Assembly (NCBI GenBank): GCA_964610765.1
Contig: CAZSWS010000058.1
Coordinates: forward strand, 1-19,504
Reading direction: 5' to 3'
Source: CAZSWS01 sp964610765
GTDB taxonomy: Bacteria > Bacteroidota > Bacteroidia > Bacteroidales > Tannerellaceae
DNA: 19,504 bases
The position numbers and the translations under genes are program-made. The stretch's first letter is position 1. Each line of letters begins with the position of its first letter. Shown in pieces: positions 6,146 through 13,552 of the stretch. The notes under the pieces were generated by a model. That model was given only the letters and a program-made list of their open reading frames with translations, was not told the origin of the DNA and made no database searches.

Positions 6146-7387
6146 CTAGATAGAAGCAGATTCTACCAATGATTTCTCCTGGGTTTCATAAGGAATGTGA
6201 TAGTAGTCCCACACTTCAATAAGTGCCTCTACCAAGGCTTGGATCATACTGTCTGTATGATAAGGAGAAGGTGTGACACGTAATCGTTCCGTGTTTTTAG
6301 CAACAGTAGGATAGTTGATAGCTTGAATATAGATGTGATGTTTGTGTAGTAATCGTTCGCTAACCTTTTTGCACAGCTCGGCATCTCTCACCATGACGGG
6401 GATGATATGCGTATCAGTGGGCAACATGGGTATGCCGGCTTTCTTCAGTGCTCTTTTAGCTTTAGCAACTTGCGCCTGATGTTGTTCTCTGATATGTACA
6501 CCTTGTTTTAAGATGCGAATAGAAGTGGTGGCCGCCGCCGCTAAAGCGGGAGATAAGGCAGTAGTAAAGATAAATCCCGGCGCATAGCTACGCACCGCGT
6601 CTATCAATTCCTTGTTGCCGGTAATGTAGCCGCCCATTACTCCGAAAGCTTTGCCTAGCGTACCTTCAATAATGTCTATTCGAGAGGCCGCATTTACTTG
6701 CTCTGAAACTCCCCCACCTCTTGCACCATACATCCCTACGGCATGTACTTCATCAATATAGGTCAGGGCATTATATTTTTCCGCCAAGTCGCAGATAGCA
6801 TGAATAGGAGATACATCTCCATCCATTGAATATAGACTTTCAAAAACGATGAGTTTAGCACGGTCTTGATGCTGTTGTAGAATTTCTTCTAAATGTTCGA
6901 GATCGTTATGACGGAATATAGCTTTTTCGCAGCGTGAGTGGCGTATACCTTCAATCATGGAATTGTGGTTGCAAGCGTCTGAGAGAATCAGACAGTTTGG
7001 TAGCAACTTGGCTATGGTTGAGATAGAAGTTTCATTAGAAACATAACCCGAAGTGAAAACAAGTGCATCTTCTTTTTGATGTAGGTCGGCCAATTCGCTT
7101 TCCAGTTCTATGATAGAGCAGCTGTTGCCGGATATGTTACGAGTACCTCCTGCTCCCGCACCATGTAGTGATACGGCATTTTTCATTTGTTTGATTACTT
7201 CCGGGTGTTGACCCATTCCTAAGTAATCATTCGAGCACCAGATAGTCAACTCCTGAACGCCTGACTCAGTATGCCAATTTGCACGGGGGTGCTTACCTGC
7301 AATCCGTTCAATATCAGCAAATGTCCTGTATCGTTGCTCTTGGTGTAGTCGGTCAAGGGCTTCTTTGAAAAATGATGAATAATTCAT
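6146..7387 (-). CDS. hemA: 5-Aminolevulinate synthase (ALAS, C4/Shemin pathway)
   Basis: A PLP-dependent alpha-oxoamine synthase that joins glycine and succinyl-CoA to form 5-aminolevulinate. It has 413 residues, close to alphaproteobacterial ALAS (about 400-409), and resembles that group from end to end. Visible features are the N-terminal LDRLHQEQRYRTF with R21, the WCSNDYLGMGQHP segment, and GAGAGGTRNISG with T82 (ALAS-specific; Ser in related synthases). The PLP-binding aspartate region is YIDEVHAVGMYG (D212, H215) and the Schiff-base lysine is K246 in GTLGKAFG. T82 and the succinyl-CoA-binding pattern argue against BioF, Kbl or serine palmitoyltransferase, as does the hemCDEB context. 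It is the first gene of the operon, three bases before hemC. An ALAS is unexpected in Bacteroidota, whose known haem makers use glutamyl-tRNA reductase, so transfer from an alphaproteobacterium-like donor is likely (inference). Confidence 0.95.
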   Translation of the reverse strand: MNYSSFFKEALDRLHQEQRYRTFADIERIAGKHPRANWHTESGVQELTIWCSNDYLGMGQHPEVIKQMKNAVSLHGAGAGGTRNISGNSCSIIELESELADLHQKEDALVFTSGYVSNETSISTIAKLLPNCLILSDACNHNSMIEGIRHSRCEKAIFRHNDLEHLEEILQQHQDRAKLIVFESLYSMDGDVSPIHAICDLAEKYNALTYIDEVHAVGMYGARGGGVSEQVNAASRIDIIEGTLGKAFGVMGGYITGNKELIDAVRSYAPGFIFTTALSPALAAAATTSIRILKQGVHIREQHQAQVAKAKRALKKAGIPMLPTDTHIIPVMVRDAELCKKVSERLLHKHHIYIQAINYPTVAKNTERLRVTPSPYHTDSMIQALVEALIEVWDYYHIPYETQEKSLVESASI

Positions 7388-7426
7388 TTTATAAGGGGTT
7401 ATATAGAAACTATTATTATCTATCTA

Positions 7427-7457
7427 CAAAAATAACTCCTTCATTTTAGATATCAAA
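7427..7457 (-). promoter_or_regulatory. Promoter of the hem operon
   Basis: On the minus strand, TTTG (7457-7454), 19 bp, then TATTTTTG (7434-7427). Both elements match the Bacteroides consensus exactly, with correct spacing. The expected start site near 7420 gives a leader of about 35 nt before the hemA ATG, with no obvious Shine-Dalgarno. The -33 element shares its first base with the palindrome at 7457-7474. Confidence 0.75.
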
Positions 7458-7474
7458 TCACTACAAGTAGTGAT
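7457..7474. promoter_or_regulatory. Palindromic candidate operator at the hem promoter
   Basis: A perfect inverted repeat: arms ATCACTAC and GTAGTGAT separated by two bases. It touches the -33 element of the hem promoter, and its centre is roughly 40-45 bp upstream of the expected start site. That position suits either an activator touching RNA polymerase or a repressor. No U-run follows on the minus strand, so it is not a good terminator for the upstream deacetylase gene. The cognate regulator is unknown; the site does not match the CRP/FNR half-sites TGTGA or TTGAT. Confidence 0.55.
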
Positions 7475-7546
7475 ATTTTTGACTAAATACGGTGAGTTTT
7501 GAATGTAGATTGATAAACCTGTTCTAGTAACGTGTTTCTGGTTATC

Positions 7547-8332
7547 TTATGTTAGGTCTTTAATAAAATCCCATGTGCGACTAAAATGATATCCTTTGCT
7601 TTTACCCCATGAAATGAATTTGTCAAATCGTTCAATCATACGAGTCCCCGTATTTTTTGTTACGTAAAATGGGAAGTTGTACTTTTTCTTTGGTCCAATA
7701 TCCATAAACTCCCACGGGTGAAAATAGACATTGAGATAAGTATCTTTTTTTAGTACACGGTTGGCTAGCAAACAGTATAAACTTAAAGGAAGATTGTGAA
7801 AGGAAAGCCAGAAAAGAGGAAAGCGGAACCAAGGGGTGACGGATGCCGGCATTTGCCATACATTTTCTCTTTTAAAGTAGGTGCGAGGCTCACCAAGTTT
7901 ATTGTATCTACCCGGTAAAAAAGTTGGGTTGATAGAAGAGTTATATCTATAGCCGGCTTTATATATTTCTTCTTCGGGAACAGGCATCATACGAGCCATG
8001 CGGTATCCATGTATGGTGACTTGTCCGATATCTTCCAGTATCTCTTTAGATAGAGCAAGATGTGGCACTTCGAAATATTCATGTATGTATCCATGCGAAG
8101 CCAATTCATGTCCTTCCTCAATGATGCGTTTGACAATATCATTCGCATGATTTGCAAAATTAGCCGTAGTATAAAATGTCGCTTTTATGTCATGTTTTGC
8201 AAGTAAGTCGAGTATCCGTGTAGTCCCTTCAATGGATACAGCCATTTGTTGTTCAAACGGAATAGGGCGACCATATTCGCGGGGCATTTCGAATTCTTCA
8301 ATGTCAAAACTGAGAAGTATGTTAGGCGTCAT
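7547..8332 (-). CDS. Polysaccharide deacetylase family protein (NodB-like domain)
   Basis: A 261-residue carbohydrate esterase 4-type protein, expected to remove acetyl or similar groups from a glycan or a lipid-linked sugar. It starts with LLSFDIEEFEM (D10, E12), like the DUF3473 subgroup, and carries the metal-binding motif ASHGYIHEYF (H80, H84). The C-terminal YFHPWEF (H205) is also typical of that subgroup. No signal peptide is seen, so the enzyme is probably cytoplasmic. Its ATG overlaps the stop of the glycosyltransferase gene by four bases (8329-8332), so the two are translated together and probably act on the same glycan or lipid carrier. The substrate cannot be told from sequence. 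Confidence 0.88.
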   Translation of the reverse strand: MTPNILLSFDIEEFEMPREYGRPIPFEQQMAVSIEGTTRILDLLAKHDIKATFYTTANFANHANDIVKRIIEEGHELASHGYIHEYFEVPHLALSKEILEDIGQVTIHGYRMARMMPVPEEEIYKAGYRYNSSINPTFLPGRYNKLGEPRTYFKRENVWQMPASVTPWFRFPLFWLSFHNLPLSLYCLLANRVLKKDTYLNVYFHPWEFMDIGPKKKYNFPFYVTKNTGTRMIERFDKFISWGKSKGYHFSRTWDFIKDLT

Positions 8333-9267
8333 GCTTTTTTGATGTTTGTGCTTCGGATAATATATGGCGGGAATCCGTTTGTTTGGGTGAATATTCTACC
8401 AATATACACCCCGATAATGCCTAAAATAAAGAGTTGGAGTCCTCCAAGAAACGACACCGTGAGAATCAGAGAGACCCAGCCAGCCATCGCTTTTCCGGCA
8501 ATTAGGCTGAATATCGCATAGGGAATAAAGAGTAGAGAAAGTATGGATATGCTAAAACCCAAATAAAGAGCTATCTGTAGAGGCTTCGAGCTAAAGGATA
8601 AAACACCTTGTAAAGCCAGATTAAACATCTTTTTGAAGGTATATTTTGTTTCCCCTGAAAGTCGTTTGTGTGGCATATAGTCGATTGCGTATTGTTTAAA
8701 CCCAATCCATGACACAATTCCTCTGATAAACAGCTCGCCTCCTGTAATATTAATTAATGCGTTTGCTGCACGTCGATCCATCAATCTGAAGTCGGCAGCG
8801 CCTTTTTCGATATGGATATCTGATAGCGAGTTAAGTATCTTATAGTATAACTTAGATGATGTTCGTTTGGTGATAGAGAGTGAAGGGTCATCTTTTCTAC
8901 GTGTATAAACGATGTCATAGCCTTCTTCCCATTTCTTTATTAGTTCAGGCAAGAGTTCAGGTGGATGCTGCATGTCGGCATCCATTGAAATTAAACAGTC
9001 GCCGGATGAGTTGTCTAATCCGGCTTTAAGGGCGTATTGGTGACCGAAATTACGTGAGAACTCTACATAAAAAAAGCGCTCATCCTCTTTGGCTATCTTT
9101 TCTAGCAGCTGCTGACTTCCATCTGTGCTACCATCATTCACAGCTATAATTTCATAAGTATAGTCTGCCTCAGCCATGTTTTCATGAATTGCTTTAACTA
9201 CCGTAGGAATATTCAGCTCTTCGTTGTAACAGCTAATGATAATAGATATTTTCTTGTTTAAGGGCAT
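8329..9267 (-). CDS. GT2-family glycosyltransferase with two C-terminal membrane helices (DPM1/GtrB-like)
   Basis: A 312-residue inner-membrane glycosyltransferase. The GT-A fold begins with KISIIISCYNEELNIP, followed by the nucleotide-sugar site VNDGSTDGS and the metal-binding DAD in SMDADMQHPPEL (about 96-98). GAADFRLMDRRA and SGETKYTFKKM are typical of polyprenyl-phosphate sugar transferases such as GtrB and ArnC. Two hydrophobic helices lie at about 230-258 and 264-292. Such enzymes load a sugar onto undecaprenyl phosphate. The start chosen is ATG at 9267; a GTG at 9282 would sit almost on the expected transcription start (-7 element at 9295-9302). The overlapping deacetylase gene downstream suggests the transferred sugar is later deacetylated or trimmed, as in the ArnC/ArnD pair. 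That parallel is inference. Confidence 0.88.
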   Translation of the reverse strand: MPLNKKISIIISCYNEELNIPTVVKAIHENMAEADYTYEIIAVNDGSTDGSQQLLEKIAKEDERFFYVEFSRNFGHQYALKAGLDNSSGDCLISMDADMQHPPELLPELIKKWEEGYDIVYTRRKDDPSLSITKRTSSKLYYKILNSLSDIHIEKGAADFRLMDRRAANALINITGGELFIRGIVSWIGFKQYAIDYMPHKRLSGETKYTFKKMFNLALQGVLSFSSKPLQIALYLGFSISILSLLFIPYAIFSLIAGKAMAGWVSLILTVSFLGGLQLFILGIIGVYIGRIFTQTNGFPPYIIRSTNIKKA

Positions 9268-9294
9268 TTGTATTTTAAGCACGTTTAGTTAGTG

Positions 9295-9302
9295 CAAAGA
9301 TA
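9295..9302 (-). promoter_or_regulatory. -7 promoter element for the glycosyltransferase-deacetylase pair
   Basis: TATCTTTG on the minus strand is an exact TAnnTTTG match 27 bp before the chosen ATG. No good TTTG is found 19-21 bp upstream, so the -33 element is degenerate. Confidence 0.45.
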
Positions 9303-9445
9303 CATATTTCGTTACATCAAGAATCCTATAATGCCTTAATTTTGAGATTTATTCTGTTTGTTTGATATTCTAAAAAAACTCTTAATACCCTTCGTTACTT
9401 CCTCCGGATTAACCCCTCAAGAGGGATGAAGCTATATTAGCTTAT

Positions 9446-9485
9446 AAAAAAATAGCCTCAACTACGCTGAGGTAGTCAAGGCTAT
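9446..9485 (-). terminator. Terminator of the PepSY-like lipoprotein gene
   Basis: In the minus-strand RNA a 14-bp stem (9485-9472 with 9465-9452) forms with two adjacent wobble pairs and a 6-nt loop, and is followed by seven U residues. It begins 24 bp after the stop codon of the lipoprotein gene. On the plus strand the wobbles become mismatches, so it is built for the minus strand. Confidence 0.88.
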
Positions 9486-9509
9486 CAATATGAGTTGTAG
9501 GAAAAAAGA

Positions 9510-10391
9510 TTAATTGTATTTATCCAGTTTTTCAACAAATGATCCGTCTGCTTTATATACTACGTATACTTCTTCCTTTGATTTGTTATCTAATTCAATC
9601 ACGTAATATACTCCATCCGGACGTTCTGAATAGTCAACATCATCAATCTTCCAGTTTTGATACTCCTCTTTAACGGCATTTTGTACAGCTAGTGGAACAT
9701 CTTTCCAGTCTATTTCCCAGTCAGTTTTAATCCAATCAAACTTATCATCCAATGTGAATTGTACTTCTTTTTCATTCTTTTCGTGAAGGATATCCACCTC
9801 TAATACACGTTTTTTCAGCGTATAGTTATATTCTGTGTCAATGCTTTTAATAGCAGCATTGGTGTATTTCTGATTGATAAACTGACTAATCTTTTCTGGT
9901 ATCACCGGAATAAATTCGTTCATATCATCGTTATCAATAATCTCTTTGTAAAGTGTTCCATCAGCCAAGTAGTATAAGTCAACTTCTTCTTCATCGGCAT
10001 TTTCTACCTCGATTACGTAAAACTCAGCTTTAGGGTTTGCTCTTTCCAACAAGTCAACATCATCAATTTTCCAATCTGCATAAGGACCTGCTGCGTGTGC
10101 TTTTTGAACTGCCTCAGGGGTGCTGGCTATGCTTTTAAGCTCGGTTTTTGTCATGACCCAAACTCCTTTATCATTAAACCATGCATCTTTTTCGAACCCG
10201 TTGTATGTAAATTCGGCCACTTTAAACCCTTTGTTGTCTTTCCATTCTACGTTTTCTGCATTAGGAAATTTCTCTTCAAGAGATTTTTTAAACATTTCCA
10301 TAGGGCTAACTCCATCGTCGTCTTTGCAGCTGCTGAAGCCAAAGATGATTGAAAAAGAAAGTAAACCCATCAAGAATAATTTTGTTTTCAT
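9510..10391 (-). CDS. PepSY-like surface lipoprotein (putative beta-lactamase-inhibitor-like family)
   Basis: A 293-residue lipoprotein. The signal peptide (1-21) ends in GFSSC with the lipidated C22. The next residues, KDDD, fit the acidic lipoprotein export signal that sends Bacteroidota lipoproteins to the cell surface. The mature part contains PepSY-like/BLIP-like repeats. The segments with PYADWKIDDVDLLER...FYVIEVENADEEEVDLYY and EYQNWKIDDVDYSER...YYVIELDNKSKEEVYVVY are clear repeats of one another, with a related first unit (FPNAENVEWKDNKGF). These domains are common in Bacteroides, and their role is unknown. The start at 10391 has AAAGGA about 7 nt before the ATG and gives a proper signal peptide; a longer frame to 10475 would bury it. 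The gene stands alone, with its own terminator. Confidence 0.85.
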   Translation of the reverse strand: MKTKLFLMGLLSFSIIFGFSSCKDDDGVSPMEMFKKSLEEKFPNAENVEWKDNKGFKVAEFTYNGFEKDAWFNDKGVWVMTKTELKSIASTPEAVQKAHAAGPYADWKIDDVDLLERANPKAEFYVIEVENADEEEVDLYYLADGTLYKEIIDNDDMNEFIPVIPEKISQFINQKYTNAAIKSIDTEYNYTLKKRVLEVDILHEKNEKEVQFTLDDKFDWIKTDWEIDWKDVPLAVQNAVKEEYQNWKIDDVDYSERPDGVYYVIELDNKSKEEVYVVYKADGSFVEKLDKYN

Positions 10392-10694
10392 ACTCGTTCC
10401 TTTAGTTAATAATTTGTTTAGTTTAGTTTTTACTTGTGTTTGTTTTTGCAATAAGGATAAAACAGATTGGCTCATTTGATGAATGTGCGCATCAGTCTAT
10501 CTTATATTAATAACCTTTGCCAGTTGCCTGATGTTGTGTAAATATCTTACAATAAAATCGAAAATATCTAGATATGGGTTTGTTGTTTTAGTGTTTATCT
10601 ACTGATTTATAGTTTATTGTGATTGTTTTTTCTTTGTTGGATAAGAGGGGCGGAAGTAGTCGTTTTTATGATTTTTAGTATGTGTAAAATAACA
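10392..10694. other. Intergenic region upstream of the lipoprotein gene
   Basis: About 300 bp. The minus-strand leader near the lipoprotein start is A-rich with an AAAGGA ribosome site. No exact TAnnTTTG match is present on the minus strand; the closest is TATCCTTA near 10452. Nothing else is recognisable until the terminator of the acyl-CoA dehydrogenase gene. Confidence 0.5.
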
Positions 10695-10725
10695 AAGAGG
10701 CTGCCTCATGCGAGACAAGCCTCTT
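10681..10725 (-). terminator. Terminator of the etf/acyl-CoA dehydrogenase operon
   Basis: On the minus strand, AAGAGGCT (10725-10718) pairs with AGCCTCTT (10702-10695) around a 15-nt loop that can itself partly pair, followed by TGTTATTTTA. It begins about 20 bp after the acyl-CoA dehydrogenase stop codon. Confidence 0.7.
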
Positions 10726-10746
10726 GATTGATATGTTGTTTAACAC

Positions 10747-12453
10747 TTAGTTTTGCTTGTAAATCTCAAGCTCTTCTACGTATGAATCAGTAATAGCTGT
10801 GTAATGTTTTTTAGTTTCTGCATAGCCATAGTTTACATATACTTCGGCAGACTGACGGAAAGTCTCGTTATCTGTTGCGTCTTGCAGTAGTAAATACCCG
10901 AATACACAATGAGAAGCGATTTCAACCAATCTACGAGCATGGAAATCAGCAAAGTCTTGATTCTTTTGTTCAGCCACTTTGGCAACCGCTTGTTCATAAA
11001 TAGCGGTCATTTCTTGTAGCTTAGTCTTTAAGACTGCTAAGTCTGCTTTGTAAGTGAGTTGTTCGTACTCTTTGATTTGATTCAAATAAGTGCCGGTATT
11101 GACGTGTCGGATGGCTGCCACTACTTGTAACTGAGTTGTTCCCTCATAAATATTCGTGATACGTGCATCCCTGTATAGTCGTTGGCAAGCATAGTCTTTC
11201 ATATAGCCTGAACCACCATGTATTTGAATACAGTCGTATGTGTTTTGATTGGCAAATTCAGAAGTCATACCTTTACCCATAGGGGTGAAAGCGTCGGCCA
11301 ATCGGCTATATTTTTTCATTTCCTGACGTTCTTCCGGCGTCAACTTGCGTTCTCTGGAGATATCCTCAAGCGCTTTGTACAGGTCTACAAAACGTGATGT
11401 TTCATACAGAATAGAGCGAGAGGCATCTGTTTTGGCGCGCATCAAAGCGAGCATTTCATATACAGGAGGAAATTCGATAATAGCTTTGCCAAACTGTTTG
11501 CGTTCTTTAGCGTAAGCCAATCCTTCACGACAAGCCGCTTCGCTTAGTCCTACTGATTGACCCATGATGCCCAGACGAGCGCCGTTCATCAATGCCATTA
11601 CATACTTAATCAAGCCTAGTTTTCTGTCGCCGCATATTTCAGCTTTTGCATTCCGATAAACAAGTTCGCATGTAGGTGCTCCTTTAATTCCCAGTTTGTT
11701 CTCAATACGACGTACGGTTACACCGCCTTGACGTTTGTCATAGATAAACATAGACAAACCGCGTGCATCACGTGTTCCTTCTTCTGAGCGCGCCAACACC
11801 AAATGTACATCTGAGTCGCCATTTGTAATGAATCGTTTCACGCCATTCAAATACCAGCAACTATCTTTTTCGCTGTATGTTGCTTTAAGCATGACGGCCT
11901 GAAGGTCTGATCCGGCATCCGGCTCAGTCAGGTCCATAGACATAGTTTCTCCGGCACAAACTCGGGGTAAGTAAAACTTACGTTGGTCTTCGTTTCCAAA
12001 TTCATACAATGTTTCGGCACAGTCTTGTAGTCCCCAAATGTTTTGGAAGCTAGCATCAGCGCGTGAAATCATGTCAATCATCATCACATACGGAACCATC
12101 GGGAAGTTTAAGCCATTGTATCGTCTGGGCATAGTTACGCCCATAAGCTCAGCTTTTCGCATAGCTTCCAGGTTTTCGGTTGTTCCTTGTGCATAGGTTA
12201 CACGACCATCTTTTAGGGTCGGACCTTCTTCATCTACTCCTTCTGCATTGGGGGCAATAATTTCACCACAAATCTCGCCGCAAATTTCCATGACCTTGTC
12301 ATAGCTGTCCATTGCGTCTTCGAAATCGATAGGAGCATAGTCATATGCATCTTTATCTGCGTATCCGCGTTCTTTCAGTTCAACAATCCGCTTCATTAAC
12401 GGATGGTTTAGATGATGTTTTAAATTGGGATTATCTGTATAAAAATTAGCCAT
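10747..12453 (-). CDS. Acyl-CoA dehydrogenase with C-terminal extension
   Basis: A flavoprotein that oxidises acyl-CoA to 2-enoyl-CoA, or reduces the reverse, passing electrons to an electron transfer flavoprotein. At 568 residues it belongs to the long form, with an extra helical segment (about 355-385) and a C-terminal domain beyond the usual 380-residue core. Visible motifs are DLTEPDAGSD (174-183) at the flavin/substrate site, RFITNG (207-212), QFGKAI (320-325), QIHGGSGYMKDY (410-421), and the catalytic base region NIYEGTTQLQ with E437. The gene lies one base after etfA, and etfB is further upstream, so the dehydrogenase and its redox partner are made together. The acyl chain length cannot be inferred safely. 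In anaerobic Bacteroides such an enzyme may run as an enoyl-CoA reductase. Confidence 0.92.
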   Translation of the reverse strand: MANFYTDNPNLKHHLNHPLMKRIVELKERGYADKDAYDYAPIDFEDAMDSYDKVMEICGEICGEIIAPNAEGVDEEGPTLKDGRVTYAQGTTENLEAMRKAELMGVTMPRRYNGLNFPMVPYVMMIDMISRADASFQNIWGLQDCAETLYEFGNEDQRKFYLPRVCAGETMSMDLTEPDAGSDLQAVMLKATYSEKDSCWYLNGVKRFITNGDSDVHLVLARSEEGTRDARGLSMFIYDKRQGGVTVRRIENKLGIKGAPTCELVYRNAKAEICGDRKLGLIKYVMALMNGARLGIMGQSVGLSEAACREGLAYAKERKQFGKAIIEFPPVYEMLALMRAKTDASRSILYETSRFVDLYKALEDISRERKLTPEERQEMKKYSRLADAFTPMGKGMTSEFANQNTYDCIQIHGGSGYMKDYACQRLYRDARITNIYEGTTQLQVVAAIRHVNTGTYLNQIKEYEQLTYKADLAVLKTKLQEMTAIYEQAVAKVAEQKNQDFADFHARRLVEIASHCVFGYLLLQDATDNETFRQSAEVYVNYGYAETKKHYTAITDSYVEELEIYKQN

Positions 12454-12454
12454 C

Positions 12455-13474
12455 TTACTTCGTGTTTTGTTTGTAATACTTAATCATTTTAGGCAAAACA
12501 TCTTCAACCATTCCTGTAATCACGTAGTCAGCGATGGTGTTAATCGGAGCCATCGGGTCGTTATTGATTGAAATGATGATTGAGCTTTCCTGCATCCCGG
12601 CAATGTGCTGTATTTGTCCGGAAATACCGCAAGCGATATAAAGTTTTGGTCGAACGGTAATACCGGTTTGCCCAATCTGACGGTCATGCTCGGCATATCC
12701 TGCATCAACAGCAGCACGTGAAGCACCAACTTCTCCTCCGATTACAGCTCCTAAGTCATGCAATAGTTGGAAGTTCTCTTTTGAGCCTACACCGTATCCG
12801 CCGGCGATGATAATTGAAGATCCTTTGATATTCAACTTGCTTTTTTCCATATGACGTTCAATTACGTTTACGACAAAGTCAGTATCCTGAACGTATTTGT
12901 TTACATCATATTCTTTTACTTCTCCTTGATGATTAGGGTTGTAAATTTCTTTTTTCATCACCCCTTCACGAACAGTAGCCATTTGTGGGCGATGTTCCGG
13001 ATTGATAATTGTTGCAACGATATTTCCACCAAAGGCGGGTCTTATTTGGTAAAGTAAATCTTTGTAGACCTTATTCTCTTTTCTTTCTTCGTGATCTCCA
13101 ATCTCTAGAGAAGTACAGTCTGCGGTCAATCCGCTACCTAGTGCAGATGATACACGTGGTCCTAGGTCGCGACCTATGCTGGTTGCTCCCATCAATGCAA
13201 TTTGTGGTTGTACTTCTTTGAATAGATTAACCATCACAGAGGTGTGTGGAAGTGAGGTGTATGGAGTCAGTCTGGCATCGTCAAAAATGTGTAAGGTGTC
13301 AACGCCGAAAGGGAAAACTTGTGCTCCAATACCCTGTAGGTTGGTGCCGATAGCTAATGCTTCCAGATTACACTTAAGCGTATTCGCCAGTGTACGGCCT
13401 TTGGTGAGTAGCTCGAGGCTTACATCGGCTACTTGACCGTCTTCTATTTCACAATATACAAATATGTTATTCAT
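12455..13474 (-). CDS. etfA: Electron transfer flavoprotein, alpha subunit
   Basis: A 339-residue EtfA that, with EtfB, shuttles electrons between acyl-CoA dehydrogenase and other carriers. The N-terminal domain (1-200) contains GATSIGRDLGPRVSSALGSG. The C-terminal FAD domain carries IIAGGYGVGSKENF, VGASRAAVD (249-257), RQIGQTG (265-271), GISGQIQH (283-290) and INNDPMAPI (303-311), all expected FAD contacts. No ferredoxin-like N-terminal extension is present. It follows etfB after a 78-bp gap containing a hairpin, and precedes the dehydrogenase by one base. Confidence 0.95.
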   Translation of the reverse strand: MNNIFVYCEIEDGQVADVSLELLTKGRTLANTLKCNLEALAIGTNLQGIGAQVFPFGVDTLHIFDDARLTPYTSLPHTSVMVNLFKEVQPQIALMGATSIGRDLGPRVSSALGSGLTADCTSLEIGDHEERKENKVYKDLLYQIRPAFGGNIVATIINPEHRPQMATVREGVMKKEIYNPNHQGEVKEYDVNKYVQDTDFVVNVIERHMEKSKLNIKGSSIIIAGGYGVGSKENFQLLHDLGAVIGGEVGASRAAVDAGYAEHDRQIGQTGITVRPKLYIACGISGQIQHIAGMQESSIIISINNDPMAPINTIADYVITGMVEDVLPKMIKYYKQNTK

Positions 13475-13503
13475 TATGTTCCTTGTTTGTTTTGCAACTT
13501 AGT

Positions 13504-13543
13504 TGTATAAACCGGACTGGTTGTTTCCCGGTTGGTTTATACA
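13504..13543. repeat. Inverted repeat between etfB and etfA
   Basis: A perfect 10-bp inverted repeat (TGTATAAACC at 13504-13513, its complement at 13534-13543) encloses 20 bp containing further CCGG pairing. It starts 9 bp after the etfB stop codon on the minus strand and has no U-run. It could be an mRNA-stabilising or processing hairpin setting the etfB/etfA ratio; no function is shown. Confidence 0.45.
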
Positions 13544-13552
13544 GATGCATGG

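Noticed and set aside
6146..7387. HemA as BioF (AONS) or Kbl instead of ALAS
   Set aside because: The N-terminal RYRTF, T82 in GGTRN, near end-to-end resemblance to alphaproteobacterial ALAS, and the hemCDEB context all favour ALAS.
7457..7474. The hem palindrome as a CRP or FNR site
   Set aside because: Arms read ATCAC...GTGAT, the reverse of the CRP order TGTGA...TCACA, and lack the TTGAT of FNR.
7511..7546. A hairpin at the 3' end of the deacetylase gene as a terminator
   Set aside because: Only seven pairs with a bulge, a loop of about 20 nt, and no U-run on the minus strand.
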